Assembly (NCBI GenBank): GCA_037893225.1
Contig: JAZGUH010000329.1
Location: 124,001 to 188,000 of the forward strand
Source of the DNA: Hippasteria phrygiana
Lineage: Eukaryota; Echinodermata; Asteroidea; Valvatida; Goniasteridae
Direction of reading: 5' to 3'
DNA: 64,000 bases
In this document: one piece after another, positions 11,493-22,375 of the stretch
How the letters are laid out: every line of letters starts with the position of its first letter
Numbering within the stretch: the first letter of the stretch is position 1
Notes under the pieces: generated by a model
Seen by the model: only the letters and a program-made list of their open reading frames with translations
Databases searched by the model: none
What the model was told of the DNA's origin: nothing
Made by a program: the position numbers and the translations under genes

Positions 11493-13229
11493 CCTTCACT
11501 CAAGCGCGCCTCCATGATTTGACTGTGACATGTGTGGAGACCGCAAAAGGGGGGGGGGGGGGATTGGACACTACGCTGTCTATTACACATGTATTAATTA
11601 TGGTCCATACACAAACCCAAATTTAACCCTCTTTCCGACAATTCTACTGTAATTTCCATGCGAAATTTTAAATACCTCCTGGTCTATTTTAATTGTTTTC
11701 TTCTGTCTGGTTTTATTGTCTAGGGGCGATCTTGTCATAAAGTGTGTGGGTGGAGATATATTCCCCATCCCTACAACCCCGAAATCTATGTTTTTGCCTT
11801 CACTTATCAACACTTCTTCTTGTCGACAATTTTTTGGGGATTATATTTAACTATAAAAGTTGGGCTATTATGTACGCCGTATGTATCACCATTTGTTAAT
11901 CCTTTCTGATATGTTTTTCTTTGTATACAAATTGTTGTTTAAATTTTTTTTTGAAAATGATCAATAAATCAATTGTGATGTAGTTCTTTTAACCAATATC
12001 TGTACACCGACTACTGCATGTATTTTTTTCTATTACATGTGGAATAGTAAGCACGTAAACACACTGGCTGTCATCAAAGGTTATAGTTCTAAATTTACAG
12101 TAGCAGAGATCAGTGGGTCACGCGGATCGCGCAATCCTTCATCCAAAACAATACAACGGTCGAGGCGCGTTGGGCCAGGGCGCGGTGAACTTCAAATTTC
12201 CAGACAACACAACACACACATATCATACACAAAAAAACCACACCCAGAGGGTGATGACCGCACCGCGTCCCATTTAATCGTACATGCTCGCCAAGTTATG
12301 AATAATTCATTTGTCAAGGTCAAACTCAATCGCTGATTGGCTCCCCCGGAAAGTCGGGGGAGAATGTCGAAAAAGTAAAGAAAAAGTTAAGACCCGCGGA
12401 CAGAGATATCCAAGACCTTCGTGAGAGTGAAGAACCGAGCAAAGAACAGTAGAATCGATTCTTGTCAGAGCGCGTAATATATAAAACATTTTAGAATCGA
12501 ATTCAATCCGAATCGATTAACTGAGAAACAGCGCCCTCGTTCGGAAGGAAAAAAGGAACACGAAGGTCTTGGAACCAAGACTAGCATGTCTGGTGTGTGA
12601 CCTCTGTGTTAAAGGCGATTGCACAGTCTCAAACTATGGGTTCCGACCATAGAGTTAAGACTAGAGGGCGTACTCGCTATACCCGGCCGTACCCCCAAAA
12701 ACATGGCTGCCGGCTGTTCGACCCATTAGCCTTTTAGAGGTATGGCGGACACATATGGCAGTCTTAATGCTGATTTGTTACAGATAAAACATTGATGTGA
12801 CGTCATTATTACGTCATCATGACGTCATCTGGAGGTCATTAAATTCAAGTTAAAATCTGGTATATTTAACAATCTCTTATGACAACCTTCAGAAGTTTTA
12901 TACACTGTATTTTTGTGTACCAATTCCAACTTCCCATGGTCGTAGCTCACTCCAGTGTCAAAACATACCCATTTCAATATTTAGCCCAAAAACAATATGA
13001 TAACAAATGAATTCTGGGAAGGCAGTGTAACCGTGGATGCCATGTTGCGCGTCTTTGATTTATCCTACTATGCAACGTATACTTGTGTGTGCCGCGTTGC
13101 GCTATACGAGCGACGTCAGTTCGAGCTCTGTCTTTTCTGCTGTGGTTATACCCTTTATAGTGTGGCATTTTGCCCAATTTTTACAGGGTTGGTCACTTTC
13201 AACTCATAGACCACCCTAGTCATTCTTTT
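11493..13229. other. Non-coding DNA, including a TGACGTCA patch
   Basis: No gene is recognised. It contains a G-homopolymer near 11551, three ACGTCAT words near 12797-12835 like those at 19.5-20.5 kb, and a segment at about 13030-13115 that resembles 19150-19235 on the other side of the LINE. Confidence 0.4.
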
Positions 13230-13760
13230 CGGAATTTTTTGGGTGGATTCGTTGAGTTTTTAGAGGGTTTTGGGGGTATTTTTGGTTACTGCTGTGGTGT
13301 ATAAGTTCTACACACAGCAGCGTTTCTTTTGTTTGCACGTACGGCTTGTGGCAGTGCACAGCCCTACGTAGCGTTTGTTAAGCTTTTGTGTTCAGTGCAC
13401 AGCCCCCAGTCTTCGGTTACGTAAGCATCCGGAGTACTGTGTGGGCTGTGTTATTTCCTTTTAATAGGCGGGCAAAGGTATTTGCCCTCCTTTTTTTTTT
13501 TTTTTCAGCACTGTCAAAGTAGACAGTGCCTGTAAATATATATACATAATTCTTCGTCTGTTCGCCTTGCTATCTGCAGTGAGATAGCAAGATATTTATC
13601 TTCTTTCGGCACCAATACAAGTGTTTATTGGTGCCATTTATATTATCCAAGTAGGATAATTTTATTCTTTTTACCGGACTAGGCAGCTGCTAGCCGGTTC
13701 TTTTTTTTTGCCTACCCCAGTTGGGTCGGTCTTTCTTTGCCTTTCCTTTTTCCCTTTTGA

Positions 13761-15188
13761 ATGCCTTCCCAAGCATTCTCCCCCCGGCGCCTCCGAGCCT
13801 TCGAACTGAAAGTCGATGGCAAAGAGGCGCCTAGTGACGTTTTTAAGGTCCTCCGAGAGGTCGGGGTTATCCCCAAAGACCACTTTGAGGCCTTACAACC
13901 TCTACCCGGCGGCAGATTTGATGTCACTTTCAAGTCTGCCGCCTTTGCCCAACGTTTTGGGCCAGTTTTGGCAGGGCGTCCCGGTTGCCATGTGTCGTCA
14001 TTTGGCGCCGTGACGCTCGTCACTGTCAAGTTTGTGGAGGTGGACTTGGACGACAACGTCGTCCGGTCCATCCTCTCACGCTTTGGGAAGGTTCAGAAGG
14101 GTAGGTTTCAAACCTACCCGGATGAGCCTTCCGTTTTTACTGGCACCCGGCAGTACCTCATGTCGGATGTCAAGTCCATCCCTTCGGTTCTCCGCATCGG
14201 GAACCGCACGCAACGCCTGGGTGTCCCACTTGGGACAGACCAGGACCTGTGCCCGATGCGGGGACCCTGGCCACACGGCCAATAAATGTAACACCGTGAA
14301 GTGTTACAAGTGTTTGGAGGTGGGACACACTTCCTCCGAGTGTCCAAACTCGGTGAAGTGCACTTTTTGCGGGGAGGCGGGGCACAACTTTCACCGGTGC
14401 CCCAAATCCTACGCAACTAAAGTTAAGCCTACCAAACGGTGGGCTGATGTAGTGGTACAGAAGCCAACTCCTCCTGCACCACCCCCTAGTCACGAGCCTT
14501 CCGCTGCGTCTGCATCCGCAGCTGCGGAGGCAGACAAATCGGACGGCTCCACGCCCGTTTCGTCTTCGTCTTCGGACGGAGACACTATTTCTGGGGACGA
14601 CAGCCCCCATACGTCCTCGTTTAAGTTGCCTCGAGCGTCCTGCCTTGGATGTTCGGGGATTGTAGGTCCGTTTGAGGCGCGCTCCGAGTAGAATTTTTTC
14701 CACTGCGAGCGTGCAATCATTCGGACCACTCCTTTTAGTCTAGTCGGTTGCGCCGGGTGCACGGGCGTTAACTGCAGCCAACTTTGGTCTGCGACAAGCC
14801 CGCGTGCCTGGAGGCCGCGACCGATAAGGTTCACCCTTTTGTTGTTTCTAGAGGAAGGAGGAAGAAGGCGAAGAGGGCCCGTCCCTCTTCCGATTCCGAC
14901 TCCCCATCCTCTGGGTTCATTCCCCAGAAACGTTCTTCTGGGAAGCCCGGATCTAAACTCTCCGAATCTTCGGACTCGGAAGAGGATGGACCCGGGAAGG
15001 AGATTCTTCCTCCCCTCTCGCCTTTATTTCCTTCTGTGGAGATTGTTTCTCCTCATAAACCTAGCCTGTCCGGCTCCTCGGAGTCCGGGGAGTCGGACAT
15101 GGATGAGTTGGGTGGAGATGAGGACGCATTTTTGTCCTCGGCAGTATCTCTCCCTAGCCCAACCCCTGGGGCGGAATCGCCCCCTTAG
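13761..15188 (+). pseudogene. Tx1-type LINE ORF1 (gag-like, three CCHC knuckles), two frameshifts
   Basis: ORF1 should make the RNA-binding protein that coats LINE RNA. From the ATG at 13761 the frame runs to about 14200 (RRM-like region ending in an LRIGNR block). It then shifts to the frame holding three consecutive zinc knuckles: CARCGDPGHTANKC, CYKCLEVGHTSSEC and CTFCGEAGHNFHRC (about 14255-14400). An Ala/Pro/Ser-rich region follows to 14691. After a second shift, a basic then Ser/Asp-rich acidic tail (14784-15188) completes it. The three-knuckle arrangement matches Tx1-family ORF1. Full length would be about 470 residues. Confidence 0.75.
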
Positions 15189-15212
15189 TTTTTTTGATCC
15201 ATAACTCACAAT

Positions 15213-18200
15213 ATGGTCGCCATTCTTACCCTCAATGTACAGGGCATGCGCGGTCCCGTAAAGAGGAGACAATTTTTGGGTTGTGTGGAGATTACGATAT
15301 TTCCTGTCTTCAGGAATGTCATATCTCCTCCAACTCCGATTTAGCTGCTTGGCAGGCAGAATGGAAAGGCAGGATGTTCGCCAGTTTTGGCACATCCAAC
15401 TCCTGTGGTACCATCATCCTTCTGCCTGCTAAAAGCCCCTTTGTTTTTTCTGATCCTTCCTTCGATACCGAGGGGAGGATCGTTTCTGGGTTTTTGCGTG
15501 GTCCTGGCAGCGGGTCGGGTGTGCGACTTTGCACAATTTATGCCCCCACCAATGCCAGGTCGCGCCGTCTCTTCTTTGCGGGTTTAGGCGTATACCTGAC
15601 GGGTAACTTTCCCATTCTCCTCACGGGCGATTTTAATTGTGTTTCAGATGTAGCTTTAGATCACCGAGGTTCTGATAACACACGTTGTGGAATCGGGGCC
15701 AAGGAGATCGAACATCTGCTTTCTGATGGCGGTCTCTTCACCCGTCGGACGTTTCTTATACATGGCGTAATGCGGCTAACACACTATCCAGCCGGCTAGA
15801 CCGTTTTTACGTGTCGAACCTGGTTGATGTGGTGTCTTGCCAGCATGAGCCATGTTATTTTAGCGACCATGATTGTGTAGTTATGGATTTTCCTTTACCG
15901 GAGAAAGCACGTGTTGGTGGAGGTTTTTGGAAATGTGATGTTTCCGTCCTTGCCGACGCGGGTTTTCAACGGGAATTCCGTTGTGCTTATGCGGGTTGGC
16001 GGTCTCTCAAGGAGGGGTACGACAACGAGCTCCTCTGGTGGGAGGACGTCAAATCCCGCATAAAGCGTTTTATTATTTCTTTTTCTTGTCGCTTGGCAAG
16101 AAAGAAGCGGAAGCGTAGGGAGTCACTTTTGTCTTCCCTGCGCTCCGTTATTTCTGATTTAAATGCCGGGAAGTGTGACGCTGCCACTCTTTCCCGGCAT
16201 AACGAAATCAAGGAGGCCCTTCAAGAATTAGACGACTTCGAAGCGGAGGGTGCCCGAATCCGCTCGCGAGTTCGGGAACTCGAGGAAGGGGAGAAGCCGT
16301 CCAAGTATTTTTTTCATCTAGAATCCTCCCAGGCTCGGAAGAAAATTATTTCCTCCGTCCGTAACCCACGGGGAGACATCGTTACATCCTCCGGAGAAAT
16401 TTCTACCGTTTATCAAGATTTCTTTCTCGACCTTTTTTCTGAAGAGCCTGTGGAGGTTGACTCACAGGGCCCTTTTCTTGACTCTTTGTCTACACTTGTA
16501 GACGAAGAGAGCCGCATTGACTTGGACAGTCCACTTGAATTGTCTGAGCTCGATGCGGCCCTTCGTAGCATGGCCAACGGTAAGACTCCCGGAGGGGACG
16601 GCCTGCCCAAGGAATTCTACGTGAATTTTTGGGACATGGTCGGCCCCGACCTTCTTGGGGTCTTCCATTGTGCCTTTATACTAAATCATTTAGGTGATTC
16701 CCAATGTTTGGGGATCATAACACTTTTGGAGAAGGTTGGGGATCCGCTTGATCCCAAGAACAAGCGCCCCATCTCTCTCCTTAATGTTGATTATAAGATC
16801 CTGTCGAAGGCCTTGCGCCTCCGTTTGGGTAATGTTTTACCTGACATAGTCGGTCAATTTCAGACTTGTGGCGTCAAGGGGAGGTCCATCCATGATAATA
16901 CCAGACTCCTTTGGGATCTGGTAGCATACGTGGATGGAAGGAACCTTGACTGCCTCGTTATTTCCCTCGACCAGCAGAAGGCCTTCGACAGGGTCAATTG
17001 GGATTTCCTTTTTAAGGTCCAAGACCAATTTGGTTTTGGGCCGAGTTTCCGGCACTGGATTAAACTGTTATACACAGATATATCCAGTGCAGTCTTGGTG
17101 AATGGGGTTGTTTCCGACCCCTTTTTTGTCACGAGGGGTGTAAGGCAAGGTTGCCCTCTCTCCCCTCTTCTATATGTCCTTTTTATTGAGCCTTTTGCTC
17201 AGACAGTCCTCAATGATCGCCGCGTGACTGGTTTGGCAATGCCCGGGGCCAATGGCTTGCAATGCAAAGTGTTGCAGTACGCTGACGACACGACCTGCAT
17301 TGTAAGGGATTGCCAATCTCTCGGGCGGCTTTTTGGGATCATTGATGTTTTTTCGCGCGCGAGCGGGTCTCGCTTAAATCTTGCCAAGTCGAAAGGCTTG
17401 GTCTTTGGCTCCTGGCCCGATTGCCTTCCCGATCTGGTCCCTATTCAGTGGACCACCGACCCGATCAAGATCAACGGTGTCTGGGTTGGCAAGGGGGACA
17501 TGGGCCCTTTTAATTGGAAAGCGCGGCTTCCCAAACTGCAGTCCTCTTTGGACAGCTGGAAAAGGGGGACGTTTTCCCTCTTAGGTAAGGTATTGCTGGT
17601 CAATACCTTAATTCTATCACCTTTGTTTTTTCTGGCTCCGGTTTATCCACTTCCACTTGCAGTAGAGCGGACTATAAACCGAGCTAGTTTTTCCTTCATT
17701 TGGTCGGGCAAGACTGAACTCGTCCGGAGGACAGTTCTTGTCCAGTCCCTAGCCAAGGGCGGGTTGGGTGTTACCAACCTCCGCGACAAATGTGACGCCT
17801 TTTTCGTTCTTGGGGTAAAGGCCTTGTTGGGCGATGGGGCCCCACCCTGGAGATTTTTTTCTCTATACTGGGTGGCGTTGTCGCTCCGCCGGGTCTTTCC
17901 CCCGAATTGGTGGCGGAACGATGTTCCTCACGCTTTTTCGCCCACGGGCTATTATAAGCAGTTTTGCAAGCTGGTCTTGCTGGCTGTTGAGATTTCCCCG
18001 GACATTGATTGGGGTCGGCGTCGGTTCGCAGTCTTTGCGAGCTTTTTGCGGGCCAACGTCCTAATCAGCGTCCGGCTTGCAACATTTCTGACATCGGTCA
18101 GATTTTTAAAGTTTGTCATGCCTCCAATTTGAGCAACCGACTTCGGGACTTAAATTGGAGGATCGTTTGGGGGGCACTTAAGACTTCTCAACGTCTTTTT

Positions 18201-18644
18201 CGTTGGGGTATAGGGGACGGCAAGTGCCCTCGGGTCGGCTGTGCCGCTCCCGAGACACTTTGTCATATTTTTTGGGACTGTTCCTTTGTTTACAATTTGT
18301 GGGCTTGGGTTGAGCATCTTGGATGTAAAGCACAAGCCCGACGTTTTTCTCTTACACGTTCCTGTGTCCTCTACGGGTCTGGTGTGGACACTAGCCCGGA
18401 GTCCCTTTTGATTTGGTTTTCAATTTGCACGGTGAGGTGGCTGGTTTGGCTTTCGCGTTGCGAGACATTGTATGATGGATCCCGACAGGATGCCGACCAG
18501 GTACTTCTCCGTGTCAAGGGTTCAATTAGGGCACGGCTCCAAGCAGACTTTGCCCGGCTGGACCGGACGAAGTTTCGCACCATTTGGTGTGTGCGAGGAG
18601 CCGTTTGTACTGTTAGAGACGACCGATTGGTCTTTCACATTTGA
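15213..18644 (+). pseudogene. Tx1-type LINE ORF2 (endonuclease-RT), three frameshifts
   Basis: ORF2 starts with MVAILTLNVQGMRG at 15213, the standard N-terminus of LINE AP endonucleases. It shifts frame near 15265. CLQECHI, IYAPTNARS and LTGDFNCVSD give the endonuclease catalytic set. A second shift near 15740 leads to SRLDRFYVS and SDHDCVVMD. The RT runs in one frame of 773 codons (15811-18132) with SLDQQKAFDRVNW, RQGCPLSPLL and QYADDTTC intact. A third shift near 18050 leads to the C-terminal Cys-His element (CPRVGCA...LCHIFWDC) ending at 18644. All catalytic residues I can see are intact, so only the frameshifts disable it. Confidence 0.8.
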
Positions 18645-19047
18645 TTCCCTTGACGTCTGTCTTTGGAGCTTCTGTCTCCTGTTCTTTTTATCTGAGCTCA
18701 TTTGCTCCTGTGTTTTGCTTGTTATTATAAGTCTTGTCTATCGCTTGTTACTTGTACCATTTTGTTTACCGTTTTTGGTTGAAGACAGGGGGGGTCGTAC
18801 CCCCTCATGGTAATGCATGGGTAGCGAGGCTGCACTGTCTTCGTGTAATGTGCTTGTTTAGTGTTTGTTTTTTTATGTTCAAATTTAGTCAGGGGTAGGG
18901 GGGCTCGAAGCCTCACGTACCTAGGTATAGCGTGGCTATCCTACCCCGGGGACTTTAGATGTCCCCAAAACTTTAAAAATGGTAACCGTGCATGTTATGT
19001 GTAAGAAGAAAATCGGGGTGCTGCGTAGCATGCACTATATCAAGTGA

Positions 19048-19141
19048 GATGAACAGTAAAAATATTAAATAGCGCTCACCAAAATTAGTGGCGGGTGCCA
19101 CTAATTTTGGTGAGCACTATTAAATATTTGTACTGTTCATC
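19048..19141. repeat. 94-bp hairpin repeat (foldback MITE)
   Basis: The 45-bp arms (19048-19092 and 19097-19141) pair with about four mismatches around a 4-nt loop. The outer end reads GATGAACAGT and the inner end AAAATTAGTGGC. The word GTGCATGTT occurs both upstream (near 18988) and immediately downstream (19142), which could be a flank duplication. Confidence 0.75.
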
Positions 19142-19499
19142 GTGCATGTTGTGTGGCGCGTCCTTAATTTTATCCTACAATATAACGTAAACCTATGTGT
19201 GGCGCATGCGCTATATACGAGCAATGCTTTTAGGAACTGTGCTAGGTATACGAAGCTGTGAGCGTTTTTTCATATTACTTGTCAATGGTGTAATTTTGAC
19301 CAAGGGAGCTTATACCATTTCCTTGCACTATGATTACACAGACTATCGTCGATGTAGGCAATACACAAACCAATACTCAGGGCAGCAGACATTAGCAGCT
19401 TCGTACACACTTTTCCTGCCCAGGACTTTTCACGCTTTTTAACATAAAAATATTCACAAAGAAAGAGCACATCATGCACGAAGCGTTGATGAGTTGGGA

Positions 19500-20560
19500 A
19501 TAATTTTATTATGATGACGTTATCAGGTATCATGTTTCACATTAAAGGGGCATTTGTGAAGGTCTAATATGAAACTAAAATGCAAACTGTGCCATTATAA
19601 TGTACAATTTTAAATGCCTATAACTATCTACATATAGTGTATGTCCAATTTGATTTTGTCTTGGTTTCTGTGTAGATTGGGATTTGTTATCGATGACGTC
19701 ATCAGGTTTCAAGTTACTTAACAATACATTAAAGGTGCATGATTTAACGTCCTAAAGCTCCACAACTATGGGCTCCGTGCGCCGTCGAATGAGGGCGCTG
19801 TCCACATAGCAACCGCACTTTCGTGGGCAGTACGTCGCTGGTATCCGCACCGCGCTCCTTGTTCATTTGATACTCGTATACCAGTGGGATTGCTTTGTCT
19901 GTTTGCCGACTCTCGATAATTGAGTTTTCAATAAGAATATCACAGCGGGAACCAGATACTTAAATTGAAGTCAGGTAAGATGGCGTCGATATTGACCCCC
20001 CAACTCGCCTTTTCTTTCCGCTGAGGGGGTAGTTGTGCACGGAGCTCATAGGTTCCATTGGGCTGATATGCGCATAAATAAGGACATGTTCTAGATGAAA
20101 AATGATGTGACTCGTGATGACGTCATCAGATGTCACGTTACATAACATCAAAGGTGCACGTTTTGAAGGCCTGTATCTCTAAAACTATAGGTTCAACAGG
20201 GCTGATATGGGGTATGCACATAGACAGGGTGGTGTAATAGTTGAACATTAATGTGATGTAATGATGAAGTCATCATACGATTTCTATATTGTTTTTATGT
20301 TTTTGAACCTTTAAGCCACATCTCATCAACACACATGCTCAATTCGAAATTTGTTTTGTAAATATCTTGTTAGGTCATTGTTATTTACATTTAAATGAAA
20401 ATAAGTGTGACGTCATGGTGACGTCATCAAAAGCATGATTTTGTGAACGGGCAGGTCTGATCATCATGAAACTTGGTGGGTACATGTAGGTAAATATTGT
20501 CACAAGTATGCAAATTTCGAAGTGACGTCATGACAAATAATGCGGAAAAGCCCTATGCTC
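19500..20560. repeat. Diverged repeat units around TGACGTCA palindromes
   Basis: Similar blocks recur near 19505, 19690, 20117 and 20260-20560. Each has GATGACGTCATCAG, a CACGTTAC-like stretch, then ATTAAAGGTGCA and, in two cases, CTATGGGCTC or CTATAGGTTC. The TGACGTCA core is the CRE/ATF consensus, but here it is part of a repeat and I assign no regulatory role. No coding region is present. Confidence 0.55.
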
Positions 20561-20589
20561 TGTTCATCTTAGAGACATAGACCTATAGG

Positions 20590-20663
20590 TTTTATTAATG
20601 AAATCGTTAATGGAATCTCCCAAAGGATGTAGCAAATAGTGGATGAGGCGAAAAGACCCGGGT
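20590..20663 (-). mobile_element. Ngaro copy 2, RT fragment left of the Maverick
   Basis: This 74-bp piece matches the RT gene of the complete Ngaro (about 50729-50800) and encodes the same FRLIH...PLGDS..DFIN stretch on the minus strand. It ends with CGGGT, which is repeated at 36185 on the far side of the Maverick, where the Ngaro homology resumes without a gap. Its left end is truncated at about 20590. Confidence 0.85.
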
Positions 20664-20890
20664 AGTAGTAAGGTACATACCGATCCCATGTCATTTCCTG
20701 TTTTTTCACTTTTCTCTCTAATTTTGCTGTGGGTACATACATCAAATTTAAAAAAAAACAAATAGTCTAAAAATCGCCCAAATTTAATTCAAAATTTTGC
20801 TGGGGTACTATACACCAAAATTTGCACAAAATCAAGAAAATAAAAAGTGTTTTTCATATCCCACAAGCGTACTAAAACGCCGGGGCGCCC
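20664..20890 (+). repeat. Maverick left terminal inverted repeat
   Basis: 227 bp matching the reverse complement of 35958-36184 with about two mismatches. It ends at GCCGGGGCGCCC, where the two ends diverge. It is preceded by the target duplication CGGGT (20659-20663). Confidence 0.95.
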
Positions 20891-20936
20891 GGTTACCCCA
20901 AAATAACAAGGCAAAAAAAATGATTTGTCGCAAGCC

Positions 20937-20964
20937 AAAAAATATTATATTGCCATTATAAAAG
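20937..20964 (+). promoter_or_regulatory. Shared terminal promoter/start module, left end
   Basis: A 35-bp block covering 20937-20971 (A-run, TATTATATTGCCATTATAAAAG, then ATGGAAA) is identical to 35855-35889 on the opposite strand at the other end, although the 46 bp between it and the inverted repeat have diverged. It contains a TATAAAA box 3 nt from the ATG. It drives the 162-aa gene here and PolB at the right end. Confidence 0.6.
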
Positions 20965-21453
20965 ATGGAAATTAAACCTTTGATTCGGGCACATCCACTT
21001 TTAGAGAAAATTCTTTCTGCATTTAAAACTACTCAATGTATAACGCACGATTGCGAAAGTTGCTTTTATACGAGAGATACGGGTCGCGAATATTATATTC
21101 ACGTAGATTCAAAATCGTTATTAGAACTGGTCTACCTATGCTACGAGAGAGGTACGTTTCTTAATCTATTAAAGTGTTACGACGATGTAGTCGAAAGAGA
21201 AAGATATAAGAAAGAGATAAAAGAAAACGATAATTGTTCTTTTTGTATTCACTGCGAAGATGTGAGTCTAGACATTACGGAAGATGACGATCTCATAGAT
21301 TATCTTTATTATACCAACCAAGAAGAGGAAGACAGAGATTTTCTTAATTATACTACGTTAAAACTCGAATACGACGATAGCTTTATTATCAATCTAAAAG
21401 ATTTAGTCTCGATAGATTATCGCGAATGGCTAACTCTCGCGAATGACATCTAA
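20965..21453 (+). CDS. Maverick terminal gene, 162 aa, unknown
   Basis: I do not recognise this protein. It is 162 residues, acidic overall, with cysteines at about 24, 29, 32, 58, 70, 90, 93 and 96, including CSFCIHC, which could bind zinc. There is no signal peptide or membrane span. The start follows the promoter module shared with PolB, suggesting expression together with the polymerase and a possible early or replication-linked role (inference). It faces the long minus-strand gene block and ends at a strong hairpin. No counterpart survives in the old Maverick copy, which is truncated before this point. I found no protease or nuclease motif. Confidence 0.8.
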   Translation: MEIKPLIRAHPLLEKILSAFKTTQCITHDCESCFYTRDTGREYYIHVDSKSLLELVYLCYERGTFLNLLKCYDDVVERERYKKEIKENDNCSFCIHCEDVSLDITEDDDLIDYLYYTNQEEEDRDFLNYTTLKLEYDDSFIINLKDLVSIDYREWLTLANDI

Positions 21454-21479
21454 CGAAGTTTAACGGCCAACTCTCGGAA

Positions 21480-21533
21480 CCAAAAAAAAATAACCCTCAT
21501 CTCTCTAGTAGAGGTGAGGGTTATTTTTTGTAT
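21480..21533. terminator. Hairpin between convergent Maverick genes
   Basis: A near-perfect stem (AAAAATAACCCTCATCTCT paired with AGAGGTGAGGGTTATTTTT, one G-T mismatch, short CTAGT loop) lies between the 3' end of the 162-aa gene (+) and the 3' end of the coiled-coil membrane gene (-). A decayed version of its first arm (ACCCTCA.CTC) remains at the same place in the old copy near 55065-55085, so it is a conserved 3'-end element and not chance. Confidence 0.6.
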
Positions 21534-21615
21534 TTACATAAATCTACTATACTCACATAGCTACGCTCTACTATACGAGCGTAGCTACGCTCGTAGGGCG
21601 TACACTAAATTACAA

Positions 21616-22364
21616 CTACTCTTTGCAAGGAGCGCTAGGCCTAGTCTCTAAACTCTCTTGAGCACTTGTGTAGCTAGGAGGCTCATCTCTACCCACGTTA
21701 GAATCACGCTCATACTCTTTACATATTTCTAATTTAAAGTTGTAAGTTTTGCGATAAGATCTTTTTTTTCTTTCGCTAGAAGCTCGACCACTTTCTTTTC
21801 GACCTCATCGTCTATTTCTTTTTGATTTCTAACGGACTCTTCTCTCGCTTTAGTTTGTGTCCTAATAGCTTCTTTCATTCCATACAACTTTTTTAATTCA
21901 TCGTTAATCAAAGCAAATTCTTCGTGACTTACATCGCCATCATCTACAGCCTGAGACACTAATTCATTTATGGTATTTAATTTTGTTTCGGCTACTACTC
22001 TAATCTCATCGTGTTTCTTAGCTTTACCTCTAAACTTTTTACTAAATCGTTTTAACCCCAAACTTACACCCACGCATCCTATAGCTAATCCTTCTAGCAC
22101 CACGCCTATAGGTATACTAATAAAGCCGACAATGCCGACTATGCCTATTACACCGAATGCAGCTCCGAAACATTCTATAGCGGTCTCTGCGTTAGATAAA
22201 CAGTTAATAATTTTATTATACTTTTTGTGTAACCGTTCTCTCTTATCTCTCTCGTTGGCTATCTCTTTTTGCACTCGTTCGATTTTATTTAACCTAAAGA
22301 CTGAAGACTCATTCGTTTCACTCGAGACAACGGGCAATTTAGGGTAAACGGATTCTGCGGTCAT
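21616..22364 (-). CDS. Coiled-coil/membrane protein with out-of-frame PPxY tail
   Basis: The uninterrupted frame (22364-21729) gives 211 residues: an N-terminal helix rich in Glu/Lys/Arg (about 25-55), a Gly/Ile-rich hydrophobic hairpin (about 66-103, GIVGIVGFISIPIGVVLEGL), then a long charged coiled coil. Just before its stop is an A8 run (21762-21769). In the -1 frame after that run, translation continues to 21616 as a tail with PPSY near its centre and ending APCKE. The old copy (54335-55047) has the homologous tail, with PPNYYES and SAPYKD. So the family protein very probably ends in a PPxY tail, and this copy has lost one A or uses -1 frameshifting. PPxY motifs recruit Nedd4-type ligases in virus budding (family knowledge). 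Start: MTAESVYPKL directly after a TTTATAAA box. Confidence 0.75.
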
Positions 22365-22375
22365 TTTATAAAGTC

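Larger units (their letters stand above)
13230..18970 (+). mobile_element. Tx1/L1-group LINE, nearly full length, frameshifted
   Basis: The element consists of a 5' leader, a gag-like ORF1 with three zinc knuckles, an ORF2 with AP endonuclease and RT, and a short 3' UTR. The 3' UTR ends at a small hairpin (GGGGAC, 7-nt loop, GTCCCC) near 18948-18966, with no poly-A. The RT sequence (GGDGLPKEFY, FDRVNW, RQGCPLSPLLY, YADDTTC) and the CCHC-rich ORF1 place it in the Tx1 branch of the L1 superfamily. Both ORFs carry only a few frameshifts, so death is fairly recent. The exact ends are approximate; I could not define a target duplication. Confidence 0.8.

Noticed and set aside
20965..21453. Adenain-type protease for the 162-aa gene
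   Set aside because: No His...Asp/Asn...Gln...Cys order with the expected spacing is visible.
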